Assembly: GCA_029268085.1 (NCBI GenBank)
Contig: JAJUHD010000006.1
Span: 1-28,584 of the forward strand
Reading direction: 5' to 3'
Source of the DNA: Bacillota bacterium
Lineage (GTDB): Bacteria; Bacillota; Clostridia; Oscillospirales; Oscillospiraceae
DNA length: 28,584 bases
Made by a program: the position numbers and the translations under genes. Shown here one piece after another: positions 1 through 7,608 of this stretch (the first letter of the stretch is position 1; every line of letters starts with the position of its first letter). Below the pieces are notes generated by a model. The model saw only the letters and a program-made list of their open reading frames with translations, searched no databases and had not been told where the DNA came from.

Positions 1-526
1 CTTTTTCATCCATTCTCCCGGCGTGGTATGCCCCGACCGCCTCAAACAACGAACTCAGGCAGGTGCGTTTTCCGTTTAAATTGCCTGAAAGCATAGGTCC
101 GCCGGACACGAAGATAGTCGGAATATTAATACGGGCAGCTGCCATAAGAAGTCCGGGAACGATTTTATCGCAGTTAGGTATCATGACAAGCGCATCAAAC
201 TGATGGGCAAGTGCCATGCATTCGGTGCTGTCTGCAATCAAATCTCTCGTCACAAGAGAATATTTCATGCCTTCATGTCCCATTGCGATACCGTCGCAGA
301 CTCCGATCGCAGGAAACACAACCGGTGTACCACCCGCCATAAGAACTCCGGCTTTGACCGCCTCGGTAATTTTGTCAAGGTTCATATGGCCGGGAATTAT
401 CTCGTTATAAGAGCTGACGATACCAACAAGCGGACGATTAAGCTCCTCTTTTGTGAAGCCGAGAGCATAAAACAGGCTCCGGTGCGGCGCCTGCTGGATG
501 CCGGTTTTAACATTATCGCTTTTCAT
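1..526 (-). CDS. ilvD: Dihydroxy-acid dehydratase, N-terminal part (cut by window edge)
   Basis: Catalyses dehydration of dihydroxy-isovalerate and dihydroxy-methylvalerate to the 2-keto acids, the third common step of valine and isoleucine synthesis; a cytosolic Fe-S enzyme. The 175 visible residues begin MKSDNVKTGIQQAPHRSLFY. They carry the family signatures GVCDGIAMGHEGM (about residues 76-88) and CDKIVPG (119-125), where the cysteines are cluster-ligand candidates, followed by SGGPM. The start is the ATG at 526, preceded by AGGAG eight bases upstream. The family is usually about 550-570 residues, so roughly two thirds lies outside the window. It follows ilvC by 93 bases and is probably the last visible gene of the ilvBNCD operon, but a long hairpin lies in that gap. 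Family assignment is very secure. Confidence 0.96.
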   Translation of the reverse strand, partial: MKSDNVKTGIQQAPHRSLFYALGFTKEELNRPLVGIVSSYNEIIPGHMNLDKITEAVKAGVLMAGGTPVVFPAIGVCDGIAMGHEGMKYSLVTRDLIADSTECMALAHQFDALVMIPNCDKIVPGLLMAAARINIPTIFVSGGPMLSGNLNGKRTCLSSLFEAVGAYHAGRMDEK

Positions 527-550
527 TTTTCTGCAACTCCTTTGCATATA

Positions 551-603
551 GGCTAAGAACCGTTTCTCTTTTCCGCGCAGGAAAAGAGAAACGGTGGTTA
601 GCC
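551..603. repeat. Long hairpin between ilvC and ilvD
   Basis: Two 24-nt arms (551-574 and 580-603) are complementary except for two adjacent positions and enclose the 5-nt loop 575-579. The central 16 pairs are perfect. On the minus-strand transcript there is no U-run after the stem: the sequence continues TATATGCAAAGGAG into the ilvD ribosome site. It therefore does not look like a standard intrinsic terminator. It could stabilise the upstream ilvBNC mRNA, be a processing site, or reduce ilvD expression. The structure is seen directly; its role is inferred. Confidence 0.8.
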
Positions 604-619
604 AGTTTAAACGGTACGC

Positions 620-1615
620 TTATTTCTTAAGCCAGCTCATCATTTTACGGAGCTCCGCGCCGACCTTCTCCAGAGGATGCTCGCTCTCAAGCCTGCGGGT
701 CGCAAGGAACTTGACCTGTCTGCCTGCGTTAAACTCCTGAATAAATTCGCTGGCAAAGGTGCCGTCCTGGATCTCGCGCAGAACCTTCTTCATTTCCTTG
801 CGGGTATCTTCGGTAATGAGGCGCCTGCCGGTGCGGTAATCTCCGTACTCGGCTGTATTCGAAATGCTGTAGCGCATCATGGCGAAGCCGCCGCTGTTAA
901 TGAGGTCGACAATGAGCTTCATTTCGTGGATGCACTCAAAATACGCCATTTCAGGCTCATAACCCGCTTCAACAAGAGTGTCGAAGCCTGCCTTCATGAG
1001 CTCCGTTACGCCGCCGCAAAGGACTGCCTGCTCACCGAAGAGATCGGTTTCGGTTTCTTCGCGGAAGCTGGTCTCAAGGATGCCGGCACGGCCGGCTCCG
1101 ATACCGGAAGCATAAGCAAGAGCATAGTCCTTGGCCTTGCCGGTGTAATCCTGATATACCGCTATAAGGCTGGGGACACCTCTGCCTTCCTGATACTGGC
1201 TGCGGACGGTGTGTCCGGGTCCCTTGGGGGCAACCATTGCTACGTCTACATTGGCAGGAGGAGTGATAAGCTTATAATGAATATTGAAACCGTGAGCGAA
1301 CATCAGCATATTGCCTTCGGTAAGATTGGGCGCGACTTCTGCGTAGTAGATATCCGCAGCCTTCTCGTCCGGAACGAGCATCATTACCATGTCGCCGGCC
1401 TTTGCGGCTTCGGGAACGGTCATTACCGTAAGACCCGCAGCCTCGGCCTTAGCCCAGCTTGATGAATCCTTGCGAAGTCCGACGACGACCTTAACGCCTG
1501 ATTCCTTAAGGTTCAGCGCATGAGCGTGTCCCTGGCTGCCGTATCCGATAATGGCAACTGTCCTGTTTTTCAAAAGCTCCATGTTGCAGTCCGTATCATA
1601 GTATTTGCTGATCAT
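620..1615 (-). CDS. ilvC: Ketol-acid reductoisomerase (NADP+ type, class I)
   Basis: Converts acetolactate or acetohydroxybutyrate to the dihydroxy acids by a Mg-dependent alkyl shift and NAD(P)H reduction; second common step of Val/Ile/Leu synthesis. The 331-residue length matches class I (short) enzymes. The Rossmann motif GYGSQGHAHA is at residues 24-33, and the loop GLRKDSSSW (46-54), with Arg and three serines, is the kind usually read as NADPH-preferring. The C-terminal knotted domain holds ETDLFGEQAVLCGG and HEMKLIVDLI with the acidic metal ligands. The start ATG at 1615 has AAAGGAG nine bases upstream. It lies 53 bases after ilvN and 93 bases before ilvD in the ilvBNCD order. Cofactor preference is inferred from the loop only. 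Confidence 0.97.
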   Translation of the reverse strand: MISKYYDTDCNMELLKNRTVAIIGYGSQGHAHALNLKESGVKVVVGLRKDSSSWAKAEAAGLTVMTVPEAAKAGDMVMMLVPDEKAADIYYAEVAPNLTEGNMLMFAHGFNIHYKLITPPANVDVAMVAPKGPGHTVRSQYQEGRGVPSLIAVYQDYTGKAKDYALAYASGIGAGRAGILETSFREETETDLFGEQAVLCGGVTELMKAGFDTLVEAGYEPEMAYFECIHEMKLIVDLINSGGFAMMRYSISNTAEYGDYRTGRRLITEDTRKEMKKVLREIQDGTFASEFIQEFNAGRQVKFLATRRLESEHPLEKVGAELRKMMSWLKK

Positions 1616-1668
1616 AGTAAATATCTCCTTTTGAATTTTATAATAGGCTTAAAGCCGGATTAATCGTG

Positions 1669-2193
1669 TTATGACCTGTGGCTCTCCTTGTTCTCGCAGA
1701 CCATGATCTTACTGCCGCGGTCGATCGCGGTAACGCCTGTGCGGCAAAGCTCAAGAATTTCGTATTTCCCGATGACATCCAGAAATCCATTAATTTTGCT
1801 GGGCTTTCCCGTCAGCTCGCAGACGATGCTCGACGGTGAAAAATCAACTATGCTGGCCTTATATATCTCGCAGATGTCGCGGATCGCGGCGCGCTGGCTT
1901 TCGTCGGCACCGACCTTGACAAGCAGAAGCTCCCGCAGGATCGCTTCATTCTCATCCTCAAGCTGGACAGCCTTGACCTCAACCATTTTTCTTGTTTGGA
2001 GAATTATCTGTTCGATAACTCTGTCGTCGCCCTGAGTGGTCACCGTAATTCGGGAAATCATCGGGTCGTTTGTTTCCGAAACTGTGAGAGAGTCAATGTT
2101 GTAGCCGCGCTTGCCGAACAGCATGGCTACACGCGTGAGTACGTTCGCATTATTTTCAACAAGAAGTGCGATGATGGCCTTTTTACCGTTCAT
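1669..2193 (-). CDS. ilvN: Acetolactate synthase small (regulatory) subunit
   Basis: Regulatory subunit that activates the IlvB catalytic subunit and normally confers valine feedback inhibition. The 174-residue length is typical of the longer IlvH/IlvN type. An N-terminal ACT domain spans about residues 4-75 (it begins KKAIIALLVENNANVLTRVA and includes the GYNIDSLTV segment). A second ACT-like C-terminal domain spans about 80-160 (LLLVKVGADESQRAAI). The ATG at 2193 is preceded by a GAGGGGGG ribosome site and starts only 14 bases after the ilvB stop, which indicates co-transcription and probable coupling so that subunit ratios match. Called ilvN here; ilvH is an equally valid symbol for this family. 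Confidence 0.96.
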   Translation of the reverse strand: MNGKKAIIALLVENNANVLTRVAMLFGKRGYNIDSLTVSETNDPMISRITVTTQGDDRVIEQIILQTRKMVEVKAVQLEDENEAILRELLLVKVGADESQRAAIRDICEIYKASIVDFSPSSIVCELTGKPSKINGFLDVIGKYEILELCRTGVTAIDRGSKIMVCENKESHRS

Positions 2194-2207
2194 GCTGGTT
2201 CCCCCCT

Positions 2208-3872
2208 CTAAACAAGAATCGCGGAGCGGACAGTTCCGCCGTTCGGTATCATCGGCAGGACCTTTTCATTGCGGTCGATGGGGCATACGATCCACGCGGG
2301 ACCATCACATGCCATGGCTTCGTCTATCGCCTTTGCAAGCTCCTCTTTCGTCTCCGCCCTGAAGCCTTTTGCGCCGAAACCCTCGGCAACCTTAACATAA
2401 TCCGTCTTGCGTTCCGGTTCTGTCGCGATAAAGTGCTTATCGTAAAAATCGTTCTGCCACTGATGTACCATGCCGAGGACCCTGTTGTCGAAGATTACCG
2501 TGATGACCTTGAGGTTATTAGAAACAGCGGTGCAGGCCTCGTTCATGTTCATGTGGAAGCTGCCGTCGCTCGTGATATGGAAGACCGTCGTGTTTTTCAG
2601 CCCGATGGCCGCCCCGATCGCTGCTCCGTAGCCGAAGCCCATCGTACCGAGGCCTCCCGACGTCAGAAAACCGCGTGGCTTAGTCTTCTTGCAGAACTGC
2701 GCCGCCCACATCTGGTGCTGGCCGACATCGGTGGCAATAACGGCGTCATCGCCGCATTTTTCGCCGATGACCTCCATAATCTCGACAGGACGTATTCCTT
2801 TTATATTCTTTCCGTTTACAAGATCGTATTCCTTCTTCCATCTTGCAACCATATCAAGCCATTCAGGACGTTCCTTTTCCTCAATGATAGGGATAAGATT
2901 TTGGAGTTCCATCTTCAGGTCTCCGATGATGGCGAGATCGACAAGTACGTTCTTGCGAATTTCGCTCTCGTCGATATCAAACTGCACTATTGTCGCATGA
3001 GGCGCAAAGTCGCGCAGGTTCAGCGCAACGCGGTCGGAAAAGCGCGTGCCCATCGCGAGCAGAAGGTCAGTCTCGTCGATCGCGTGGTTTGCGGTCATGC
3101 TTCCATGCATGCCCACCATGCCCATATCCAGATCGTCTCCAAAGCCGATGACTCCCGTACCCATAATAGTGTGGCAGGCAGGGATCCTCGCCTTTTTAAC
3201 GAATGCGAGCAGTTCCTCGCTCGCTTCGCTGCTGATGACGCCGCCGCCGAAGCAGACTACGGGGCGTCTAGCTTTCGCAATAAGGTCCGCAACCTTCTGA
3301 AGCTCGCTCATCGGGGCGGACGGCGCCTTCGGCTCCTCCCATTTCGGAGCGGGGGTATAATCGAAAACCGCCGCCGTAATATCCTTGGGAATATCTACCA
3401 GCACAGGACCGCGCCTGCCGCTGCCTGCGATTTTGAACGCGTCGCGAATAGTGTCCGCAAGCCTTGTGATGTCGCGTACCGCGTAATTGTGCTTTGTTAT
3501 GGGCTGAGTAATGCCGGTAATGAAGACCTCCTGAAAGCTGTCCTTGCCTATCAGCGGAGTGCCGACGTTTGCTGTAATCACTACCATTGGGATGCTGTCA
3601 AGGTAAGCCGTCGCGATGCCCGTAACCGTATTCGTCGCACCCGGGCCGCTTGTTACTATAACAACGCCCGTTTTGCCTGTTGCTCTTGCGTAACCATCCG
3701 CCGCGTGGGTAGCTCCCTGTTCGTGGGCGGTGAGATAAAGCTTAGCTCGGTCCTGTCTGTGATACAAAGCCTCGAAGATGTTCAGAGCAGCTCCTCCCGG
3801 GTATCCGAATATATCGGTGACTCCCTGCTCGATCAGAACCTCGATGATTATTTCTGCTCCCGTCAGTTTCAA
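2208..3872 (-). CDS. ilvB: Acetolactate synthase large (catalytic) subunit
   Basis: Thiamine-diphosphate and FAD enzyme that condenses pyruvate with pyruvate or 2-ketobutyrate, the first common step of branched-chain synthesis. It has 554 residues, normal for the family. Landmarks in order: IFGYPGGA (21-28); the catalytic glutamate in TAHEQGATHAADGYARA (Glu51); the central FAD/regulatory domain; and the ThDP motif beginning SDGSFHMN (435) and ending in NN (452-453). VLGMVHQ follows. Translation starts at a TTG (3872). The reading MKLTGAEIIIEVL matches the family N-terminus, and an AGGAGG lies 8 bases upstream. It is the first gene of the operon and follows the Ile-type T-box leader. The TTG start may lower initiation relative to ilvN. 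Confidence 0.97.
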   Translation of the reverse strand: MKLTGAEIIIEVLIEQGVTDIFGYPGGAALNIFEALYHRQDRAKLYLTAHEQGATHAADGYARATGKTGVVIVTSGPGATNTVTGIATAYLDSIPMVVITANVGTPLIGKDSFQEVFITGITQPITKHNYAVRDITRLADTIRDAFKIAGSGRRGPVLVDIPKDITAAVFDYTPAPKWEEPKAPSAPMSELQKVADLIAKARRPVVCFGGGVISSEASEELLAFVKKARIPACHTIMGTGVIGFGDDLDMGMVGMHGSMTANHAIDETDLLLAMGTRFSDRVALNLRDFAPHATIVQFDIDESEIRKNVLVDLAIIGDLKMELQNLIPIIEEKERPEWLDMVARWKKEYDLVNGKNIKGIRPVEIMEVIGEKCGDDAVIATDVGQHQMWAAQFCKKTKPRGFLTSGGLGTMGFGYGAAIGAAIGLKNTTVFHITSDGSFHMNMNEACTAVSNNLKVITVIFDNRVLGMVHQWQNDFYDKHFIATEPERKTDYVKVAEGFGAKGFRAETKEELAKAIDEAMACDGPAWIVCPIDRNEKVLPMIPNGGTVRSAILV

Positions 3873-3880
3873 ATCACATT

Positions 3881-3886
3881 CCTCCT
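3881..3886 (-). promoter_or_regulatory. Ribosome binding site fixing the ilvB TTG start
   Basis: AGGAGG on the minus strand, 8 bases before the TTG at 3872. The nearby ATG and GTG codons are out of frame with ilvB and soon reach a stop, so this site supports TTG initiation. Confidence 0.75.
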
Positions 3887-3945
3887 GTTATGATTCTTGC
3901 TGTTTACTAATCTAATACTTTAAATCGGAAATGCCGCTTGATAAC

Positions 3946-3988
3946 AAAAAAACCCCTGTCTCTTTTACATAAAAATCAAGAGACAAAG
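3946..3988 (-). terminator. T-box-controlled terminator before ilvB
   Basis: On the minus strand AAGAGAC-type arms (3978-3984 pairing with 3958-3964, GTCTCTT on the plus strand) form a 7-bp core with extra outer pairs. Seven U residues (3952-3946) follow. It lies directly after the T-box sequence, as expected for the terminator that competes with the antiterminator. Confidence 0.85.
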
Positions 3989-4260
3989 GCTGAAACTCCT
4001 CTGCGGTACCACTCTTATTGCTCTTTTCACAGCGCTGCACCGCCTGAAAAGAACCGCTCTGCGACGTCTGTCAACGTCTGACGCTGTAACGGGCGTTTTA
4101 CCGTTTTTGCTTACACAGACGGGCCTTGCCGTCCTTCTGCAAACTGCTCCGGGATGATTTTCGTCCGGAATCCGGCGCTGCCTTTCACCATAACGGCAGC
4201 TCGCTGGAGCTCGAGTTCTGAATTACTTGTTCCCATCAAAGCATTTGAGGATATTTTATT
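3946..4260 (-). promoter_or_regulatory. T-box riboswitch, probable tRNA-Ile sensor, upstream of ilvBNC(D)
   Basis: The leader senses uncharged tRNA and permits readthrough into ilvB. Going 5' to 3' on the minus strand, Stem I contains the canonical segments AGCGAGCTGCCG and GGTGAAAGGCAGC, then GACGAAAATCATCCCGG. Aligning the usual GAA-NNN-A specifier context places AUC at 4158-4156; an overlapping second AUC at 4155-4153 reads the same. Hence the isoleucine assignment. The T-box element GAGTGGTACCGC is at 4014-4003; its UGGU bulge would pair with ACCA, so the discriminator base expected is A. A terminator hairpin follows. The T-box class is secure; the Ile specificity is read by eye from the specifier context. 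Confidence 0.9.
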
Positions 4261-4266
4261 GTTTTC

Positions 4267-4296
4267 ATGTTACATCACAAAAATGCCGCTTGTCAA
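4267..4296 (-). promoter_or_regulatory. Promoter of the ilv T-box leader
   Basis: TTGACA (4296-4291) is a perfect -35, and TAACAT (4272-4267) is a plausible -10 with an 18-base spacer on the minus strand. Transcription would start near 4260, just before the Stem I sequence. Confidence 0.7.
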
Positions 4297-4465
4297 CTGT
4301 TTATTTTTCTAAAAAATTTTTGCCATGGCGGAATATTTATATTCATTATATGCACCTGCAGCATATATTTGACTATATGCACAACAAAACTAAAAAAGGA
4401 ATGCGGCATATTTGGAAAATATCATAATAGTAAGGCTGAAACTGAAATTTTTTATATTTCCCCTC
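4297..4465. other. AT-rich spacer between the two divergent T-box promoters, with repeated TATATGC motifs
   Basis: No gene is convincing here. TATATGCAC occurs at 4347-4355 and 4374-4382, and an inverted copy GCATATA at 4361-4367. There is also a short palindrome GAATATTTATATTC at 4331-4344 and the symmetric ATATTTGGAAAATAT near 4410-4424. These could be regulator sites for either operon. The match of the last to the CodY consensus is poor. Confidence 0.4.
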
Positions 4466-4494
4466 TTGACAAAAACGGAATTATCTTGTACGCT
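4466..4494 (+). promoter_or_regulatory. Promoter of the leu T-box leader
   Basis: TTGACA at 4466-4471 is a perfect -35. TACGCT at 4489-4494, 17 bases on, is a weak -10. Its position fits a transcript starting near 4500, just before the T-box Stem I. Confidence 0.65.
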
Positions 4495-4499
4495 TTAGC

Positions 4500-4771
4500 A
4501 CAACAAAGTGCAAATGCAATGACAGGGACAAAGCTTATCCCGATACATTCAGAGAGCCGTTGTATGGTGCGAAACGGTATGTAAAGGATCGGCGAACTCA
4601 CCCTCGAGCAGTCATCTGAAAGCCTTAACGGCCGTAGGTGTGAACGGGTTTCCTCACCGTTACCAAAGAGGCGATATTTCGTTTGAGATGTCGAAAGCGG
4701 ACAGTGTAACTGTCAATTGAAGTGGTACCGCGGAGTTTCAGCTTCGTCTTCTTAGGAAGACGGAGCTTTTT
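4500..4771 (+). promoter_or_regulatory. T-box riboswitch, tRNA-Leu sensor, upstream of leuACDB
   Basis: Stem I holds the canonical AGAGAGCCG segment (from about 4551) and the GGTGCGAAACGG segment, followed by GGCGAACTCACCCTCGAG. The classic GAA-CUC-ACC context places a leucine specifier CUC at 4597-4599. The T-box element AGTGGTACCGCG is at 4721-4732, again with a UGGU bulge that expects an A discriminator, and a terminator follows. The leader ends 37 bases before leuA. Leucine specificity agrees with the genes downstream. Confidence 0.93.
4741..4771 (+). terminator. T-box-controlled terminator before leuA
   Basis: GCTTCGTCTTC (4741-4751) pairs with GAAGACGGAGC (4756-4766) over 11 positions, including one G-U, with a TTAG loop. 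TTTTT follows at 4767-4771. It sits directly after the T-box element. Confidence 0.9.
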
Positions 4772-4807
4772 GTTTATCCCGGGAGAATATAAGGAGGAAC
4801 TGATAAA

Positions 4808-6316
4808 ATGAGAAAAATCAAGGTGTTCGACACCACCCTGCGCGACGGCGAGCAATCCCCCGGCTGCAGCATGAACCTTTCTGAAAAGCTGCAAATGGCA
4901 CGTGCGCTTGACACGCTCGGTGTTGATATAATTGAAGCCGGCTTTGCAATCGCCTCTCCGGAAGACTTCAAGAGCGTTGAAGCTATAGCCCAGACTGTAA
5001 AGAACTGCAAGGTGGCCAGTCTCGCCCGCTGCACACAGGGAGACATCGACGCCGCATGGAACGCCGTGAAATGCGCGAAGTACCCGCGCATCCACGTCTT
5101 CATCGCAACCAGTGACATACACATGGAGTATAAGCTGAAAATGTCCCGCGAACAGGTTCTGGAGAGCATTGCAAAGCATGTGGCATACGCCAAGTCGTTT
5201 TGCGAGGATATCGAGTTCTCATGCGAGGATGCTTCGCGTTCCGAATGGGCTTTCCTCGTAAGATGCTGTGAAACGGCAATCGAGGCTGGCGCAACGGTGC
5301 TGAATATTCCCGATACCGTGGGTTATTCCACTCCGCAGGAAATGTTCGACCTAATCACCTATCTTCGCGAGAACACCAAAGGCATTGATAATGTGGACAT
5401 TTCCGCCCATTGCCACGACGACCTCGGTATGGCTGTCGCAAACTCTCTGGCTTGCATCCGCGCCGGAGCTTCGCAGGTTGAATGCACGGTAAACGGCATC
5501 GGAGAGCGCGCCGGCAACGCCAGTCTTGAGGAAATCGCGATGGCGCTAAAGACCCGTCATGAATACTATCAGGCGGAAACAGGCGTCAACACCAAACAAA
5601 TTTACAGAACAAGCAAGCTCCTTTCCTCTATCACCGGCGTTCCGGTCTCGCCAAGCAAGTCCATCGTCGGCGCGAATGCTTTTGCTCATGAAAGCGGTAT
5701 CCACCAGCATGGAGTTATTGCCAATGCGCTTACCTATGAGATCATGAAGCCTGAGGATGTCGGAATTCCCCAGAATGCCATGGTTCTGGGAAAGCACAGC
5801 GGTAAGCATGCCCTGCGCGACCGCCTGAGCCAGCTCGGATATGAGGTAACGAAGGAACAGCTTGATGATATATTCGTTCGCTTCAAGGCGCTTGCCGACA
5901 AGAAAAAGAACCTTACAGACCATGACATCGAGGCGCTTGCGCTTGCTGACACGCACGCCGTTGCGGCAACCTACGAGCTTCTGAGCCACGTTGTCAGCAC
6001 CGGCAAGGACATCACTAACCTTGCCTGCGTGAAAATCAAAAAGGGCGATGATGTCATTGAAGAAGTCGCAATCGGCTCAGGCCCCATCGACGCTTCCTTC
6101 AAGGCCGTCGACAAGATAACGGGGCTTAGCGTCACTCTTGAAAATTTCAGCCTGAACGCCGTTACGGACGGCGAGGACGCGATGGGCGAAGCGGTTGTGA
6201 AGCTTCGCCGCGGAAACGCGCTGGTTACGGGCTGCGGGCTTTCCACAGACGTCATCGAGTCGTCCATACGCGCGTATATCAACGGCATTAACAAGATTGT
6301 CGGCTCAAAATCATAA
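4808..6316 (+). CDS. leuA: 2-isopropylmalate synthase
   Basis: Condenses 2-ketoisovalerate with acetyl-CoA, the committed step to leucine. Its 502 residues match the family. The TIM barrel begins at once with DTTLRDGEQSPG (residues 8-19). The metal-binding motif HCHDDLGMA is at 201-209, and NGIGERAGN at 229-237. The C-terminal portion (about 385-502) reads as the LeuA dimerisation/regulatory domain, where leucine feedback usually acts. The ATG at 4808 follows AGGAGGAACTGATAAA. It is the first gene after the Leu T-box and 23 bases before leuC. A citramalate or homocitrate synthase is possible for this superfamily, but the leuACDB context and C-terminal domain favour LeuA strongly. Confidence 0.96.
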   Translation: MRKIKVFDTTLRDGEQSPGCSMNLSEKLQMARALDTLGVDIIEAGFAIASPEDFKSVEAIAQTVKNCKVASLARCTQGDIDAAWNAVKCAKYPRIHVFIATSDIHMEYKLKMSREQVLESIAKHVAYAKSFCEDIEFSCEDASRSEWAFLVRCCETAIEAGATVLNIPDTVGYSTPQEMFDLITYLRENTKGIDNVDISAHCHDDLGMAVANSLACIRAGASQVECTVNGIGERAGNASLEEIAMALKTRHEYYQAETGVNTKQIYRTSKLLSSITGVPVSPSKSIVGANAFAHESGIHQHGVIANALTYEIMKPEDVGIPQNAMVLGKHSGKHALRDRLSQLGYEVTKEQLDDIFVRFKALADKKKNLTDHDIEALALADTHAVAATYELLSHVVSTGKDITNLACVKIKKGDDVIEEVAIGSGPIDASFKAVDKITGLSVTLENFSLNAVTDGEDAMGEAVVKLRRGNALVTGCGLSTDVIESSIRAYINGINKIVGSKS

Positions 6317-6339
6317 TTTCCCCGAAAGGAGCAATAGCC

Positions 6340-7608
6340 ATGGGAATGACAATGACACAGAAAATACTCGCCGCGCACGCGGGCTTAAAATCCGTCACGG
6401 CAGGGCAGCTCATAAAGGCGAAGCTCGATCTCGTTCTGGGCAACGATATTACGGCGCCCGTCGCAATCAACGAGTTTGAAAAGGCGGGCTTTAATAAGAT
6501 AACAAACGGCGCAAGAATTACGCTCATAATGGATCATTTCGCGCCGAACAAGGACATCAAAGCGGCGGAAAGCTGCAAAAAGTGCCGAGATTTTGCAAAG
6601 CGCTTCGACCTCGAGCACTTCTATGACGTGGGCGAGATGGGCATTGAACACGCACTGATACCGGAAAAAGGGTTGATCGCCCCGGGCGAGGCTGCAATCG
6701 GCGCAGACAGCCACACCTGTACCTACGGCGCTCTGGGCGCATTCTCAACCGGCGTCGGCTCGACAGATATGGCGGCCGCTATGGCGACGGGCGAGACATG
6801 GTTTAAGGTACCAGCCGCAATTAAGGTAAATATCACGGGCAAAAAAGGAAAGTGGGTCAGCGGCAAGGACATTATCCTGCATCTGATCGGTATGATAGGA
6901 GTTGACGGCGCGCTGTATCAGTCGCTCGAATTTTCGGGCGAAGGTCTTAAAGATCTCATGATGAGCGACAGGCTCACAATATCCAATATGGCGATTGAAG
7001 CCGGCGCTAAGAACGGAATATTCTCTGTAGACGATATTACGCGCGAATATATGAAGGACCGCTGTGACCGCGATTGGACTGCATATGAGGCCGACCCCGA
7101 TGCCGAATATACGCGCGTGATCGACCTTGACCTTTCGAAGATACCCTGCACGGTCGCATGGCCGCATCTTCCGGAAAAGACGCATCCCGCGACTGATGGC
7201 AAAGATATCGAGATCGACCAAGTGGTTATCGGCTCCTGTACGAACGGCAATATCGAAGACATGGCCGCAGCGGCACAGATACTAAGGGGCAGACATGTAA
7301 AAAGGGGTCTGCGCGCGATTGTGATACCCGCAACACCCAAGATTTATATGGAATGCATCGAACGCGGCTACACTAAAATTTTCATCGATGCGGGCTGTAT
7401 CGTTTCGACTCCAACCTGCGGGCCATGTCTCGGCGGGCATATGGGTATCCTTGCCGCGGGCGAGAGGGCGGTCTCTACGACGAACCGCAATTTCGTCGGG
7501 CGCATGGGACATGTTGAAAGCGAGGTTTATCTCGCGTCCCCTGCGGTCGCGGCGGCAAGCGCAGTAACGGGACATATCAGTCATCCGAAGGAGGTAATGG
7601 GAGAATGA
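6340..7608 (+). CDS. leuC: 3-isopropylmalate dehydratase large subunit
   Basis: Isomerises 2-isopropylmalate to 3-isopropylmalate together with LeuD, using a [4Fe-4S] cluster as in aconitase. The 422 residues correspond to the shorter HacA/LeuC2 type rather than the ~466-residue enterobacterial form. Cluster cysteines are visible as GSCTNG (Cys300) and TCGPCLGG (Cys360, Cys363). GADSHTCTYGALGAFSTGVG (121-140) is another family block. The start has AAAGGAG about ten bases upstream; the second Met (codon 3) is possible too. Its stop overlaps the leuD start by four bases (ATGA), which implies translational coupling of the two subunits. Confidence 0.96.
   Translation: MGMTMTQKILAAHAGLKSVTAGQLIKAKLDLVLGNDITAPVAINEFEKAGFNKITNGARITLIMDHFAPNKDIKAAESCKKCRDFAKRFDLEHFYDVGEMGIEHALIPEKGLIAPGEAAIGADSHTCTYGALGAFSTGVGSTDMAAAMATGETWFKVPAAIKVNITGKKGKWVSGKDIILHLIGMIGVDGALYQSLEFSGEGLKDLMMSDRLTISNMAIEAGAKNGIFSVDDITREYMKDRCDRDWTAYEADPDAEYTRVIDLDLSKIPCTVAWPHLPEKTHPATDGKDIEIDQVVIGSCTNGNIEDMAAAAQILRGRHVKRGLRAIVIPATPKIYMECIERGYTKIFIDAGCIVSTPTCGPCLGGHMGILAAGERAVSTTNRNFVGRMGHVESEVYLASPAVAAASAVTGHISHPKEVMGE

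Noticed and set aside
677..1462. 261-codon plus-strand open frame over ilvC
   Set aside because: Antisense shadow of a strongly conserved gene; no family resemblance or ribosome site.
2433..3893. 486-codon plus-strand open frame over ilvB
   Set aside because: Shadow frame opposite ilvB with biased composition that follows the codon use of ilvB; ilvB is unmistakable.
4410..4424. CodY-like box at ATATTTGGAAAATAT
   Set aside because: It is symmetric, but about seven of fifteen positions differ from the CodY consensus AATTTTCWGAAAATT.
4227..4427. Open frame of 66 codons across the ilvB T-box promoter region
   Set aside because: It overlaps the start of the T-box leader and its promoter on the other strand, has no ribosome site, and ends in an AT-rich spacer.
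4391..4430. Tiny ORF with AAAAGGA directly before an ATG near 4402
   Set aside because: Zero spacing between the purine run and the ATG, and only eight codons; chance is more likely.
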